Positions 1 through 8,605 of a stretch of 64,000 nucleotides of DNA are shown in pieces. The translations under genes and the position numbers were made by a program. Source of the stretch: Rhizobiaceae bacterium (GTDB lineage: Bacteria > Pseudomonadota > Alphaproteobacteria > Rhizobiales > Rhizobiaceae); NCBI GenBank assembly GCA_023953775.1, contig JAMLJD010000005.1, forward strand, positions 48,025 through 112,024, read 5' to 3'. The notes under the pieces were generated by a model. The model searched no databases, had not been told where the DNA came from, and was given only the letters and a program-made list of their open reading frames with translations. Numbering within the stretch: position 1 is the first letter of the stretch; each line of letters begins with the position of its first letter.

Positions 1-585
1 CAGGATCAGGTCGGCGCCGCCGTCGATCAGGCCGCGCAACTGCTCGCCATAGGCGATGCGGAGGTCATCGAAGGTGACGGCGCGATAGCCCGGATTGTTG
101 ACGTCGGGCGAGATCGACGCGGTGCGGTTGGTCGGTCCGAGCGCGCCGGCGACGAAACGCGGCCTGCCATCCGCCTTCTCGGCGCGGAGCGCGGCGCGGC
201 GGGCGAGACGGGCGCCGTCGCGGTTGAGGTCGTAGACCATCTCCTCCATGCCGTAATCGGCCTGCGCGATGCGCGTGGAGGAGAAGGTGTTGGTCTCGAG
301 GATATCGGCCCCGGCCATCGCGTAGCGGTAGTGGATTTCCTCGACCGCCGCCGGCTGCGAGAGGATCAGGAGGTCGTTGTTGCCCTGCTGGTGGCAGGCG
401 CAGCCGCCGAAGCGCTCACCGCGGAAATGGTCCTCGCCATAGCCCAGCGTCTGGATTTCCGTGCCCATCGCGCCGTCGAGCACCAGAATGCGCCCTGCGG
501 CAGCCGCCTTCAGCGCCGCGATACGATCGGCTCTCGCTCCTGTCTCCCCTTCGGGTCCGAACAGGGCGTCGACGGGGGTGGTCAT
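1..585 (-). CDS. metH: Methionine synthase, cobalamin-dependent (N-terminal part, cut by window edge)
   Basis: This is the N-terminal homocysteine S-methyltransferase domain of cobalamin-dependent methionine synthase, which moves the methyl group of 5-methyltetrahydrofolate to homocysteine in the cytoplasm. The 195 visible codons show the LDGAMGTEIQ motif near residue 37, the GCACHQQGNNDL segment, ADILETNTFSSTR and GALGPTNRTASISPDVNNPG, all typical of the first MetH domain. The zinc-ligand cysteines, folate, B12 and reactivation domains would lie beyond base 1. I chose the ATG at 585 because the domain begins about 35 residues later, as in rhizobial MetH. It has its own promoter and operator just upstream. 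A single-domain betaine-homocysteine methyltransferase is less likely given the close match to MetH in this segment. Confidence 0.9.
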   Translation of the reverse strand, partial: MTTPVDALFGPEGETGARADRIAALKAAAAGRILVLDGAMGTEIQTLGYGEDHFRGERFGGCACHQQGNNDLLILSQPAAVEEIHYRYAMAGADILETNTFSSTRIAQADYGMEEMVYDLNRDGARLARRAALRAEKADGRPRFVAGALGPTNRTASISPDVNNPGYRAVTFDDLRIAYGEQLRGLIDGGADLIL

Positions 586-618
586 GGCAATACTCGCTCA
601 GGCAAAAATCGAAGGCGC

Positions 619-647
619 ACAATCACATAATGATATCTTTATGTCAA
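619..647 (-). promoter_or_regulatory. metH promoter with overlapping 20-bp palindromic operator (SahR-like)
   Basis: On the minus strand a TTGACA -35 box (647-642) is followed after 17 bp by GATTGT (624-619), a weak -10. The spacer is filled by the near-perfect palindrome ACATAATGATATCTTTATGT (625-644, one mismatched pair). Its position predicts repression of metH. Palindromes with a GATATC-type core are associated with ArsR-family SahR/SAH-responsive control of methionine genes; assigning it to SahR is inference, and no such regulator is in the window. Confidence 0.6.
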
Positions 648-701
648 CATGCGACACGGATTTTGCTTACTGCGACAGCGGCGTGCGACCAGGATCGCGC
701 G

Positions 702-1940
702 TCAGAGCCCGGCGCGGCGGGCGATGAGGAAGCGCCGCACTGCCGGGTCGGTTTCGAGGCCGATCGCCAGCCCGTAGGCCTCGTCCGCCTCGGCCGTGTC
801 TCCATTGCGTGCCGACAGTTCGGCTTTCGCGGCCCAATAGGGCTGGTAGGCGACAAGGCGCGGGTCGGCCGCCGGGTCCGGCAGCGCGGCAAGGCCCGCC
901 TCCGCACCGTCGACGTCGGCAACCGCCAGCGCCCGGTTGACAGCCGCGACCGGCGACGGAGCGACGGCGGCCAGCGCATCGTAAAGCCGGAGGATGTCGG
1001 CGCGTGTATCGCTGCCTAAACGCAGCCGGGCGACGTGGGCGGACTGGATCGCGGCCTCGAGCTGGTAGCGGCCGATCCGCCCGAGACGCGCCGCGTCGGC
1101 GAGCACAGCCTCCGCACGCGCGATCATCGCGGTGTCCCAGCGGTGCGCATCCTGTTGCGACAGCGGCACGTATCGCCCCTGATCGTCGCGCCGCGCCTCC
1201 TGGCGCGCTGCCGTATGCAGCATCAACGCCAGAAGGCCCAGTGCCTCGGCCTCGCCGGGCAAGGTCGCCGCCACGAGATCGGCGAGGAACAGCGCCTCGC
1301 CGCCGAGATCCCTGCGTTGCCCGTCGGCCGCGCCTGCGTCGGACCAGCCGCGCCCGTATGCGGCGTAGATCGCATCGAGCACGGCGCCGAGACGCCCGGA
1401 AAGCTCGTCCGGCGCGGGCACCTCGAAGGCGATGCCGGCATCGCGAATGCGCGTCTTGGCCCGCACCAACCGTTTCTCCATCGCCGACGGCGACGTCAGG
1501 AACGCCGAGGCGATCCGCGGCGCGTCGAGCCCGAGCACCACCTGCAGCATCAGCGGCGACCGCGCCGACGGATCGATCGCCGGATGCGCCACGGCGAACA
1601 ACAGCGCCAGTCGCCTGTCGGGAATTGCATCATCCTGCATCGCTTCGGCCTCCTCCGCGAGCAGCTTCAGATGGCCGCCGGCGGCGTCCGCCGTGGCCGT
1701 GCGACGGTGCGCGTCGACCGCCTTGCGCCGCGCGACCGTCAGCAGCCAGCCTTCGGGGTTGGCGGGGCAGCCGCTCTTCGGCCATTCGGCAAGCGCGGCG
1801 GCAAAGGCTTCCGCCAGCGCGTCCTCCGCCGCCGCCACATCACGCGTGCGCGCCGACAGTAGCGAGACGAGCTTGCCGTAGCTGCGGCGCGCGAACAGAT
1901 CGGCGGTCTCGCGTACGCCGGCAATCCCGTCGCCAGCCAT
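702..1940 (-). CDS. ECF42-type RNA polymerase sigma factor with C-terminal TPR-like domain
   Basis: This is an extracytoplasmic-function sigma factor of 412 residues, far longer than a normal ECF sigma (about 190). Region 2 lies at about residues 10-80 and contains ALAEAFAAALAEWP. Region 4 lies at about 110-170, with SPSAMEKRLVRAKTRIRDAG matching the promoter-recognition helix. The remaining 230 residues are the alpha-helical TPR/DUF6596 extension that defines the ECF42 group. No anti-sigma factor gene is next to it; this group is instead paired with DGPF (YCII-like) proteins, and one is encoded 4 bp upstream in the same operon. I chose the ATG at 1940 because it follows the DGPF stop directly and gives a normal region 2. 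The target genes are unknown. Confidence 0.88.
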   Translation of the reverse strand: MAGDGIAGVRETADLFARRSYGKLVSLLSARTRDVAAAEDALAEAFAAALAEWPKSGCPANPEGWLLTVARRKAVDAHRRTATADAAGGHLKLLAEEAEAMQDDAIPDRRLALLFAVAHPAIDPSARSPLMLQVVLGLDAPRIASAFLTSPSAMEKRLVRAKTRIRDAGIAFEVPAPDELSGRLGAVLDAIYAAYGRGWSDAGAADGQRRDLGGEALFLADLVAATLPGEAEALGLLALMLHTAARQEARRDDQGRYVPLSQQDAHRWDTAMIARAEAVLADAARLGRIGRYQLEAAIQSAHVARLRLGSDTRADILRLYDALAAVAPSPVAAVNRALAVADVDGAEAGLAALPDPAADPRLVAYQPYWAAKAELSARNGDTAEADEAYGLAIGLETDPAVRRFLIARRAGL

Positions 1941-1944
1941 GTCG

Positions 1945-2292
1945 CTACATCGCCCAGACGGGGCGGATCTCGATCTTTCCGTGATGGGCGGCCGGACACC
2001 GCCCCGCCCACTCGAGCGCGGCATCAAGGTCCGGAACGTCGATGATATAGTAGCCGCCAATCTGCTCCTTGCTGTCGGCGAAGGGGCCGTCGATGACCTG
2101 CGGCTTGCCGCCCGACACGGTCAGCGTCGTCGCCGAGGCGCTCGGCCCCAGCCGGTCCGTGGCGACGAAGGCACCTGCCTTCTCCAACGCCTCGCCATAT
2201 GCCTTGTAGGCAGCGATGCCTTCGGCCTGCTGCTCGGGCGTGAGTTCGTCCCATCCCGATTCCCGCACATAAAGCATGAGCATGTATTTCAT
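1945..2292 (-). CDS. DGPF (YCII-related) protein, partner of the ECF42 sigma factor
   Basis: This is a 115-residue YCII/DGPF-family protein. It begins MKYMLMLYVRE and carries the family signature IDGPFADSKEQIGGYYIID at about residues 72-90. The fold is a ferredoxin-like dimer with a possible small-molecule or catalytic His/Asp site, but no reaction is established. I chose the ATG at 2292 because GGGAGA lies 7 bases upstream; an in-frame ATG at 2310 would place this ribosome site inside the gene. It is the first gene of a two-gene operon with the sigma factor. In ECF42 systems the DGPF protein is thought to act with or be controlled by the sigma factor; which applies here cannot be read from the sequence. 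Confidence 0.85.
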   Translation of the reverse strand: MKYMLMLYVRESGWDELTPEQQAEGIAAYKAYGEALEKAGAFVATDRLGPSASATTLTVSGGKPQVIDGPFADSKEQIGGYYIIDVPDLDAALEWAGRCPAAHHGKIEIRPVWAM

Positions 2293-2394
2293 GTCCTGAT
2301 CTCCCATCATTGCGCGGCATCATGCGCCGCCATGCCAGTGACGGTCGAGACGTCGCCTGCCGGACAGGGCGCGAAAAAAGAAACGAGGCCGAAT

Positions 2395-2649
2395 TCAGCC
2401 GAAACGCAGCTTCATGATGACGAGCATGCCTGCCAGCACGAGCGTGACGGTGTTGGCGGCGATCATCGGCAGATCGGAGACCAGCAGCCCGTAATAGAGC
2501 CACAGCGCGACGCCACTGCAGAAGATGGCCAGCATCGGGAAAGACAGATCGGCGGCAGAGCGCCGCCTCCAGACGCGCACGACCTGGGGGAGAAAGGCGA
2601 CTGTGGTCAGGAGCCCGGCAACCAGGCCGAGCACTGTGGCGATCTGCAT
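2395..2649 (-). CDS. SemiSWEET-type sugar transporter (PQ-loop)
   Basis: This is an 84-residue membrane protein with three predicted helices (about residues 3-24, 36-56 and 60-80), the size of a bacterial SemiSWEET half-transporter that works as a dimer. The PQ-loop signature FLPQVVRVWRRRSAADLS sits at the end of helix 1. Such proteins let small sugars cross the inner membrane passively; the sugar cannot be predicted. The start at 2649 puts the first helix right after the initiator Met, whereas upstream in-frame sequence is Arg/Pro-rich and not membrane-like. It stands alone between the DGPF gene and the divergent TetR gene. Confidence 0.82.
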   Translation of the reverse strand: MQIATVLGLVAGLLTTVAFLPQVVRVWRRRSAADLSFPMLAIFCSGVALWLYYGLLVSDLPMIAANTVTLVLAGMLVIMKLRFG

Positions 2650-2800
2650 TCGACGGTCTTTCCAGAAGGGCGGCGGCCGGCCCGGAACGCCGGCGACGCG
2701 CGCACGCGGCATCCTCTTCACCGAACACGCGCGGCTGTCAAGCGGCGGATCGCGCTGCACGAGACGCGCCCCGGGGATCGGTTAGCCAAGCGATGATCCC

Positions 2801-2829
2801 TTGAATTAATTGAACGTTCGTTTTATTAT
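2801..2829 (+). promoter_or_regulatory. Promoter of the TetR-ivd operon with GAACGTTC palindrome in the spacer
   Basis: TTGAAT (2801-2806) and TATTAT (2824-2829) are separated by exactly 17 bp. The spacer contains the 8-bp palindrome GAACGTTC (2812-2819) in AT-rich sequence. The start codon of the TetR gene is only 19 bp after the -10, so the leader is very short. Its position fits autorepression by the TetR protein; this is inference. Confidence 0.6.
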
Positions 2830-2847
2830 TGCCGAGTGGAGGAACGC

Positions 2848-3495
2848 ATGGCGCGCACGACGGGTTCGGACGGCGGAAAGACCGAGGCGGCAATCAGGCT
2901 GGCGGCGCTGTCGCTGATCGCGCGCTACGGCTACGAGGCCGTCTCCATGCGCCAGCTCGCGGCAGAGGTCGGCGTCCAGGCGGCGGCGCTCTATCGCTAC
3001 TTTCCAACCAAGGAGGACCTGCTCTTCGCGCTGATGTGCGAGCACATGGAGGGGCTGATCGCGTCGTGGGAGCGCACGCGCGGGGCCGATGGCGACGCGG
3101 CCGAGCGGCTGTCGGCCTTCGTGCGCCACCATATCCGCTTCCATGTCGAGCGGCGCCATTCCACCCATGTCAACAACATGGAGCTCAGGAGCCTGTCGCG
3201 CGAGAAGCTGAGCCATGTGCTCAGGCTTCGCTCGACCTACGAGAAGGAGCTGCGGCAGATCCTGCGCGAAGGCCAGGAGACCGGCAGCCTGATCGTCGAC
3301 GACCCGGCGCTGACGGCGATGGCGATCATCCAGATGATCACCGGCGTCATCGTCTGGTTCCGGCCCGACGAACGCCTTTCGGTCGACGAGGTCGCCGAGA
3401 AATATCTGTCCATGACCATGCGCCTGGTCGGCGCCGACAACAAACCCAGGGAGAAGACCGGTGTACACGCAATCGATGAATTTCGGGCTTGGTGA
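2848..3495 (+). CDS. TetR-family regulator of the isovaleryl-CoA dehydrogenase operon
   Basis: This is a 215-residue TetR-family repressor. The N-terminal helix-turn-helix covers about residues 12-58, with [20 protein letters not shown] as the recognition region and the usual [14 protein letters not shown] continuation. The C-terminal half is a helical ligand-binding domain. The ATG at 2848 is preceded by GGAGGA at 6-bp spacing. Its 3' end overlaps the start of the isovaleryl-CoA dehydrogenase gene by 35 bp, so it very likely controls leucine catabolism and responds to an acyl-CoA intermediate. TetR-type regulators of branched-chain amino acid genes (LiuQ and similar) are known in proteobacteria; whether this is orthologous was not tested. 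Confidence 0.88.
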   Translation: MARTTGSDGGKTEAAIRLAALSLIARYGYEAVSMRQLAAEVGVQAAALYRYFPTKEDLLFALMCEHMEGLIASWERTRGADGDAAERLSAFVRHHIRFHVERRHSTHVNNMELRSLSREKLSHVLRLRSTYEKELRQILREGQETGSLIVDDPALTAMAIIQMITGVIVWFRPDERLSVDEVAEKYLSMTMRLVGADNKPREKTGVHAIDEFRAW

Positions 3496-4624
3496 GGATA
3501 TCGAGGCGCTGCGCGACACGGTGCGCCGCTTCGCTCAGGACCGCATCGCCCCGATCGCGGCAGAGATCGACAGTTCCAACGAGTTTCCCGAGCATCTGTG
3601 GAAGGAGCTCGGCGAAATCGGCGTGCTGGGCGTGACCGCCGACCCGGATTTCGGCGGCACCGGCATGGGCTATCTCGCCCAGGTCGTGGCGATCGAGGAG
3701 ATCAGCCGCGCATCGGCGTCGGTCGGTCTCTCCTACGGCGCGCATTCCAATCTCTGCGTCAACCAGATCAACCGCTGGGGCACGCCGGAGCAAAAGGCGA
3801 AGTATCTTCCCAAGCTGTGCTCGGGCGAGCATGTCGGCGCGCTGGCGATGTCGGAGAGCGGCTCGGGGTCGGACGTCGTCTCGATGAAGCTGCGCGCGGA
3901 AAAGCGCAACGATAGCTACGTGCTCAACGGCACGAAGATGTGGATCACCAACGGCCCGGACGCCAACACGCTGGTGGTCTACGCCAAGACCGCGCCGACC
4001 ATGGGCTCGCGCGGCATCACCGCCTTCCTGATCGAGAAGGAGATGGCCGGCTTCTCGATCGCCCAGAAGCTCGACAAGCTGGGCATGCGCGGCTCCAACA
4101 CCGGCGAACTCGTCTTCGAGGACGTGAAGGTGCCGTTCGAGAACGTGCTGCATGAGGAAGGCAAGGGCGTCGAGGTGCTGATGTCGGGCCTCGATTACGA
4201 GCGCGTGGTGCTGGCCGGCGGGCCGGTCGGCATAATGGCGGCCTGTCTCGACGTGGTCGTGCCCTACGTCCAGCAGAGGCGGCAATTCGGCCAGGCGATC
4301 GGCGACTTCCAGCTCGTGCAGGGCAAGCTCGCGGACATGTACACGCAGCTCAACGCCTGCCGCGCCTATGTCTACGCGGTGGCGGCGGCCTGCGACCGCG
4401 GCGAGACGACGCGCAAGGATTCGGCCGGCTGCATCCTCTATGCAGCCGAGCGCGGCACGCAGACCGCGCTCGACGCGATCCAGATGCTGGGTGGCACAGG
4501 CTACGTCAACGAAGCGCCGACGGGCCGGCTTCTGCGCGATGCGAAGCTCTACGAGATCGGCGCCGGCACGTCGGAGATCCGCCGCTGGCTGATCGGACGC
4601 GAGATCATGGCCGAGCAGGCGTGA
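3461..4624 (+). CDS. ivd: Isovaleryl-CoA dehydrogenase
   Basis: This acyl-CoA dehydrogenase (387 residues) oxidises isovaleryl-CoA to 3-methylcrotonyl-CoA in leucine breakdown, passing electrons to ETF. The FAD/substrate motif [26 protein letters not shown], and the C-terminal [20 protein letters not shown] are visible. The glutamate in [12 protein letters not shown] (E247) sits where isovaleryl-CoA dehydrogenases keep their catalytic base, which separates it from short-chain family members that carry it near the C-terminus. The GTG at 3461 is preceded by AGGGAGAAG at good spacing; the ATG at 3476 is an alternative. It overlaps the TetR gene and feeds the MccAB carboxylase encoded from 15375 on. 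Confidence 0.93.
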   Translation: MYTQSMNFGLGEDIEALRDTVRRFAQDRIAPIAAEIDSSNEFPEHLWKELGEIGVLGVTADPDFGGTGMGYLAQVVAIEEISRASASVGLSYGAHSNLCVNQINRWGTPEQKAKYLPKLCSGEHVGALAMSESGSGSDVVSMKLRAEKRNDSYVLNGTKMWITNGPDANTLVVYAKTAPTMGSRGITAFLIEKEMAGFSIAQKLDKLGMRGSNTGELVFEDVKVPFENVLHEEGKGVEVLMSGLDYERVVLAGGPVGIMAACLDVVVPYVQQRRQFGQAIGDFQLVQGKLADMYTQLNACRAYVYAVAAACDRGETTRKDSAGCILYAAERGTQTALDAIQMLGGTGYVNEAPTGRLLRDAKLYEIGAGTSEIRRWLIGREIMAEQA

Positions 4625-4647
4625 TATGACGTGATGGGGCATGCTGG

Positions 4648-4677
4648 ATTCCGGGTTCCGCTACGCGTCCCCGGAAT
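4648..4677. repeat. Palindromic intergenic element after ivd
   Basis: ATTCCGGG (4648-4655) pairs with CCCGGAAT (4670-4677), flanked by GCTGG and GACG. The composition resembles the dispersed GGATTCCGGG..CCCGGAATGACG palindromes found between genes in many alphaproteobacteria. It could end or partly attenuate transcription after ivd. Copy number in this genome is unknown from the window. Confidence 0.5.
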
Positions 4678-4797
4678 GACGCAGATGGGATTGGCTGACC
4701 GGCGTCCCGAACAATGCGTATCCGACTGTCCGCGTGCCCTGACGTGACATCGCCTGGCGGCGCTCTATCTCCCAGCCGGACACAGGGAGACACGTCG

Positions 4798-5511
4798 ATG
4801 CCGCTCAACGACACGCAGAAGAAGCTAGCCAGGGACAACCCGCACGATTTCGCCGGCCTCAAGGCGCTGTTCGTCAACTGCACGCTGAAGGCCTCGCATC
4901 AGGGACCGTCGCACACCGAGACGCTGATGCGCGACTCGATGGAGCTGATGGAGTTGTGCGGCGTCGAGGTCGACTATCTGCGCGCGGCCGACCACCGGAT
5001 CGCCTTCGGCGTGCAGCCGGACATGCGCGAGCACGGCGCCGAAATCGACGACTGGCCGGAGATTTTCTGGCCGAAGGTGAAGGCCGCGGAAATCCTGGTG
5101 ATCGGCACGCCGCTGTGGCTGGGCGAGGAAAGCTCGCTGTGCAGGATGATCATCGAGCGGCTCTACGCGCATTCGGCGCAGCGCAACGACAGAGGCCAGT
5201 ATGTCTTCTACGGCAAGGTCGGCGGCACGATCATCACCGGCAATGAGGACGGCATCAAGCACACCTCGATGACGACGCTCTATGCCATGCAGCATGTCGG
5301 CTACACGATCCCGCCACAGGCCGATTGCGGCTGGATCGGCGAGGCCGGCCCCGGCCCCTCCTATGGCGATACGCTGGACGATGGCGGCCATGCGGGCTTC
5401 GACAACGCCTTCACGCGCCGCAACCTCATCTTCATGACCTTCAACCTGATGCACATGGCGCGCATGCTGAAAGAGGCGGGCGGCATTCCCGCCTATGGCA
5501 ACACGGCCTGA
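4798..5511 (+). CDS. Flavodoxin-fold NAD(P)H-dependent FMN reductase-like protein
   Basis: This 237-residue protein has a flavodoxin-like/NADPH-dependent FMN reductase fold. After a short N-terminal helix, KALFVNCTLKASHQGPSHTE forms the first strand and phosphate-binding loop, and ILVIGTPLWLGEESSLCRMIIERL matches the second FMN loop and helix. GKVGGTIITGNEDGIKH is the usual third flavin-contact strand. The ATG at 4798 has AGGGAGA 7 bases upstream. It lies downstream of ivd on the same strand but 173 bp away with a palindrome between, so it may be a separate unit. Its partner is unknown; a role as a flavin reductase or quinone reductase is inference. Confidence 0.8.
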   Translation: MPLNDTQKKLARDNPHDFAGLKALFVNCTLKASHQGPSHTETLMRDSMELMELCGVEVDYLRAADHRIAFGVQPDMREHGAEIDDWPEIFWPKVKAAEILVIGTPLWLGEESSLCRMIIERLYAHSAQRNDRGQYVFYGKVGGTIITGNEDGIKHTSMTTLYAMQHVGYTIPPQADCGWIGEAGPGPSYGDTLDDGGHAGFDNAFTRRNLIFMTFNLMHMARMLKEAGGIPAYGNTA

Positions 5512-5526
5512 GCGGATTGTGCGACC

Positions 5527-5772
5527 CTATTCGTCGTCGGTCTCGCGCGCCAGGCGGCGGGTCTCGGCGTTCTCGTGAAAGCGGGTGCGGGAATTGACGT
5601 ATTTCTTCGCGCCGCGCACGGATTTCGCCATGCCGCGATTGCCGTCGGTGAACTCGAAATCCGCCGATGCCGACACGGCGATGCCTGCGATCGGACTGCG
5701 CTTGACAAACTGGGTGCCACCCTTGTCGCGATGGGTGTCCGCCTTGTAGCCCCTGCGGTGATTGGTCTTCAT
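5527..5772 (-). CDS. Small basic protein coupled to the caspase-like genes
   Basis: This is an 81-residue soluble, strongly basic protein of unknown function, starting MKTNHRRGYKADTHRDKGG and ending in an Arg/Glu-rich helix. The middle part (NRGMAKSVRGAKKYVNSRTR) is rich in Lys and Arg and could contact nucleic acid. Its ATG overlaps the stop codon of the preceding caspase-TPR reading frame in an ATGA arrangement, which indicates translational coupling and co-expression. It converges with the flavodoxin-fold gene, leaving only 15 bp between the stops. I recognise no domain. It may simply be an older resident gene next to which the caspase genes settled. Confidence 0.6.
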   Translation of the reverse strand: MKTNHRRGYKADTHRDKGGTQFVKRSPIAGIAVSASADFEFTDGNRGMAKSVRGAKKYVNSRTRFHENAETRRLARETDDE

Positions 5773-8579
5773 CGTCCAGCATCCTCCGGTTCGGCGTTCT
5801 TGCCGTCAAATTCGGCCATATCCGGGCGAGGGCCACCCGTAAGGCCCAGCAGCCTGTCCGCGGCGGCGACAAGGCCCGCCATCCTGGCCGCGTCGGCGGC
5901 CACGCCAGCCTCTTCGAAGAATCGGCCGGCGTCGAGCAAGGCCGCCCTGCCCTGCCTGATCAGGGCGTGCTCCGATTGCAGCCGGCCCAGTTCGACGAGC
6001 GCCTCGCCGAGACGTCCGAGGGTCGCCGCGCGGTCGTCCGTCATCGGGCCGTCCGACTGCATCCGGAGCGCCTCGACAAGGACGTCGTGCGCCGCCTCGA
6101 CCACGGACATATCCGCGTCGCGCTTGCCCTTCAACAGGAGCGCGCGGCCTAGGCTCGACCGCATGATCGCCCATTCGCGGGGCGACTGCCCGGGCGTCAG
6201 CACCGACAATACGGCTTCGAGGTCGCCGATCGCCTCGTCGACCGGCTCGGAACGGCCGGTCAGAAGGGCATATTCGTAAAGAGCCGAACTGCGGTTCGTT
6301 ACAGTCCGCGCCCAGTTGCGTGTCTGTGCGTGACTGTCGAGCACGCCGAGCGCCGCGTCGAACGCTTGGAGCGAGGCTTCGAACGCGGTCGCGTCGCGGT
6401 TCAAGATACCGATATGCTTGAGCACGATCCCGAGATTGTTCTGGGCAACGCCCCATTTGCGCGGCGCCCTGCCCTTGTCGAATACCTCCATTGCGCGGCG
6501 ATAAGCGTCGGCTGCCTGTGCGAAGGATTCCGCATCGGAACCGCGAATCGCGATCATCGACGATGCGTTGGCCATGTTGAGCAGAGTGGTCGCCCAGCCA
6601 CCGGGGTCGGTGTCGCGGTTCCGCATTGCCAGTGTCGCGCGATATGAATCAAGCGCCTCCTGCAACTGGGCCACGCCGGGTTGGCGCAATCCCAACGCAT
6701 AGAGGACAAGGCCCCGGTCGTTCATGCGCCCGGCCCACAGGCCGGGCTGGGCGGTCTTATCTGTGAGGGCCAGCGCACGATCGAACACGGCAAGCGCCTT
6801 TTCCAGGGTTTCGGTCCCCGTTTCTCTCTGACCGAGACGGTGCAGCGTCGTGCCCAGCGCCGCAAGGGCGATCGCGGTGCGATGTTGCGGCCCGTGAACC
6901 TCGAAATAGTCGAGCGCCTCGCCCAGGATTTCCGCGCTTCGCCGCAGGCTCGCGGTCTCGCCCTCGCCGATACCCAAGACCCGCAGTGCCAGTCCCAGCC
7001 TGATCGATGCGCGCGCCGCCAGCATCTCATCGCCATGAGCGCGGGCAAGAAGCACCGCGTTGTCGGCGATGCCGACCGCCTCCTTCAATGCCGAGACATT
7101 TCCGGAAAGTTCGCCGTACTCCGTCAGGACTTCAGCCTGCCGGATTCTGTACGACGCAGCCAATTGAGGATCGACCTTCTTGAGTTGCGCGAACGCCAGG
7201 CCGTAATTCTCGGCCGCCGCCGGCAGATCGTATGCGAGAATGTTGTCCGACGCAGCCTTGGCGTAGATGGTCGCGAATTCGCGCCGCCTCGCCAGGAGGT
7301 CCGTCTCGGCCTGATCGACCGCCACGGACAGGGTGGCGATCCTGTCCTTGGCGGCGTTGCGCAGCCTCACGGCGGTTTCGTAGGCGCCCTCTTCGACCGC
7401 CCTGTCGGCGAGCGCGGACAGGCGCGCGAGGTCCGCATCGGTTGTCTTCAGCGTGATCCTTTCGCTCATGATCTGGCGCAGCCGGGCGGCTTGCTCGGTG
7501 AGCAGCTTTTCCAGCTCGTCCGGGTCTGCGGGAATGTCCTGGCCAAGCGCGTTCAGCATGCCGAAAAGCGCATCCACCGGAACGCCGCCACTCGCGGCCA
7601 CCCTCTCGACCTGGCGGCGTTCCGGGTCGGGAAGCGATGCAATGGTCAACAGCAGCCCCCGGCGCTCGGCGAGGATATCGCCCTCGGGGCCGGAGACGGG
7701 GTCCGGCGCCTTGCCGAAATACAGAAGCCGCCTGAGGCTCTCGTTGACCCATGGCCGCTGCCCGCCGGTCTTCGATAGACCTCCTCGGCCACCATCCGCA
7801 TCACCGGTGCCGAACTCCTCGCCCGCCATCGCCGCCAGACGGCGCAGCAGCGCGCCCGCATAGGGGCTGTGCCCGCCACTGTGCCGTCGAGGGCCGGACG
7901 CCCTGGCCTTGGGCCTTCCGCGAAATCGATCACCATGCCGAGATTGTCTTCCGGTGCGGGTCGATCGTCACCCTCCTCGCCGCGCCGCGCGTCCAGACCA
8001 CGGGCGGCAACCGAACCGGCTCGGCATCCGGCGTCTTCCAGGCTGACGCCCGGCGGAAACGGGTTGTCGCGGCAGGGACGAGCAGAAGTTGATCGTCACC
8101 GGCACGACACCTTCGCGCAGGCGTCTCAGCACGTCCGACAGCGGCACCAGCCGCCCGGCGGCATCGTCGAGAGCGGAGAGATCGGCATCGGTCGGCACGA
8201 GCCAGTTCTCGCCGCCGGCCTCGATGCCGTGGCCGGCATAGTAGAGCACGGCGACATCGGCATCGGCGGCATCCTCGACGAAGCGTTCGAGATCGCGCTT
8301 CAACTGGCCGGCATCGCGGTCGGTGCGCGACACCGAATCGAAGCCGAGATCGGACAGAAGCTCCTCGATGGCGTCGGCGTCGTTCTCCGGATTGGCGAGT
8401 TCGGGCAGCGCCTCATAGGCGCCATTGCCGACGATCAGCGCCACGCCGCGAAGATCCGCAGCGGGGGTGGGGGACACGGCAAAGACGACTACGATCAGGG
8501 CCAGGACGGCCGAAAGGAGGCTCACCGCCGCCGTGCCGTTCGGACCATTGTTCGGAATTCTGGTCATCTCGGAAACCAT
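5769..8579 (-). pseudogene. Caspase-like TPR protein, second tandem copy, disrupted by frameshifts
   Basis: This is a paralogue of the intact gene just upstream. From 8579 it encodes a signal peptide (VVFAVSPTPAADLRG), the caspase-like p20 strand set and the catalytic-His motif VLYYAGHGIEAGG. Between about 8110 and 7756 it suffers several 1-3 bp insertions and deletions relative to the intact copy, one of them exactly at the catalytic-Cys motif DACRDN, which is lost. A single open frame of 686 codons (7829-5769) then encodes the linker and all the TPR repeats. The AGGA 7 bases before the ATG at 8579 supports that start, 27 bp after the upstream gene. All lesions fall in one 350-bp stretch, so real decay and sequencing error both remain possible. 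Confidence 0.75.
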
Positions 8580-8605
8580 TTCAATCCTGTCGACGAGCCA
8601 CGCCC

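Noticed and set aside
5769..8579. Programmed ribosomal frameshifting in the second caspase copy
   Set aside because: Several indels in both directions within 350 bp and loss of the catalytic motif do not fit a single slippery site; decay or sequencing error is simpler.
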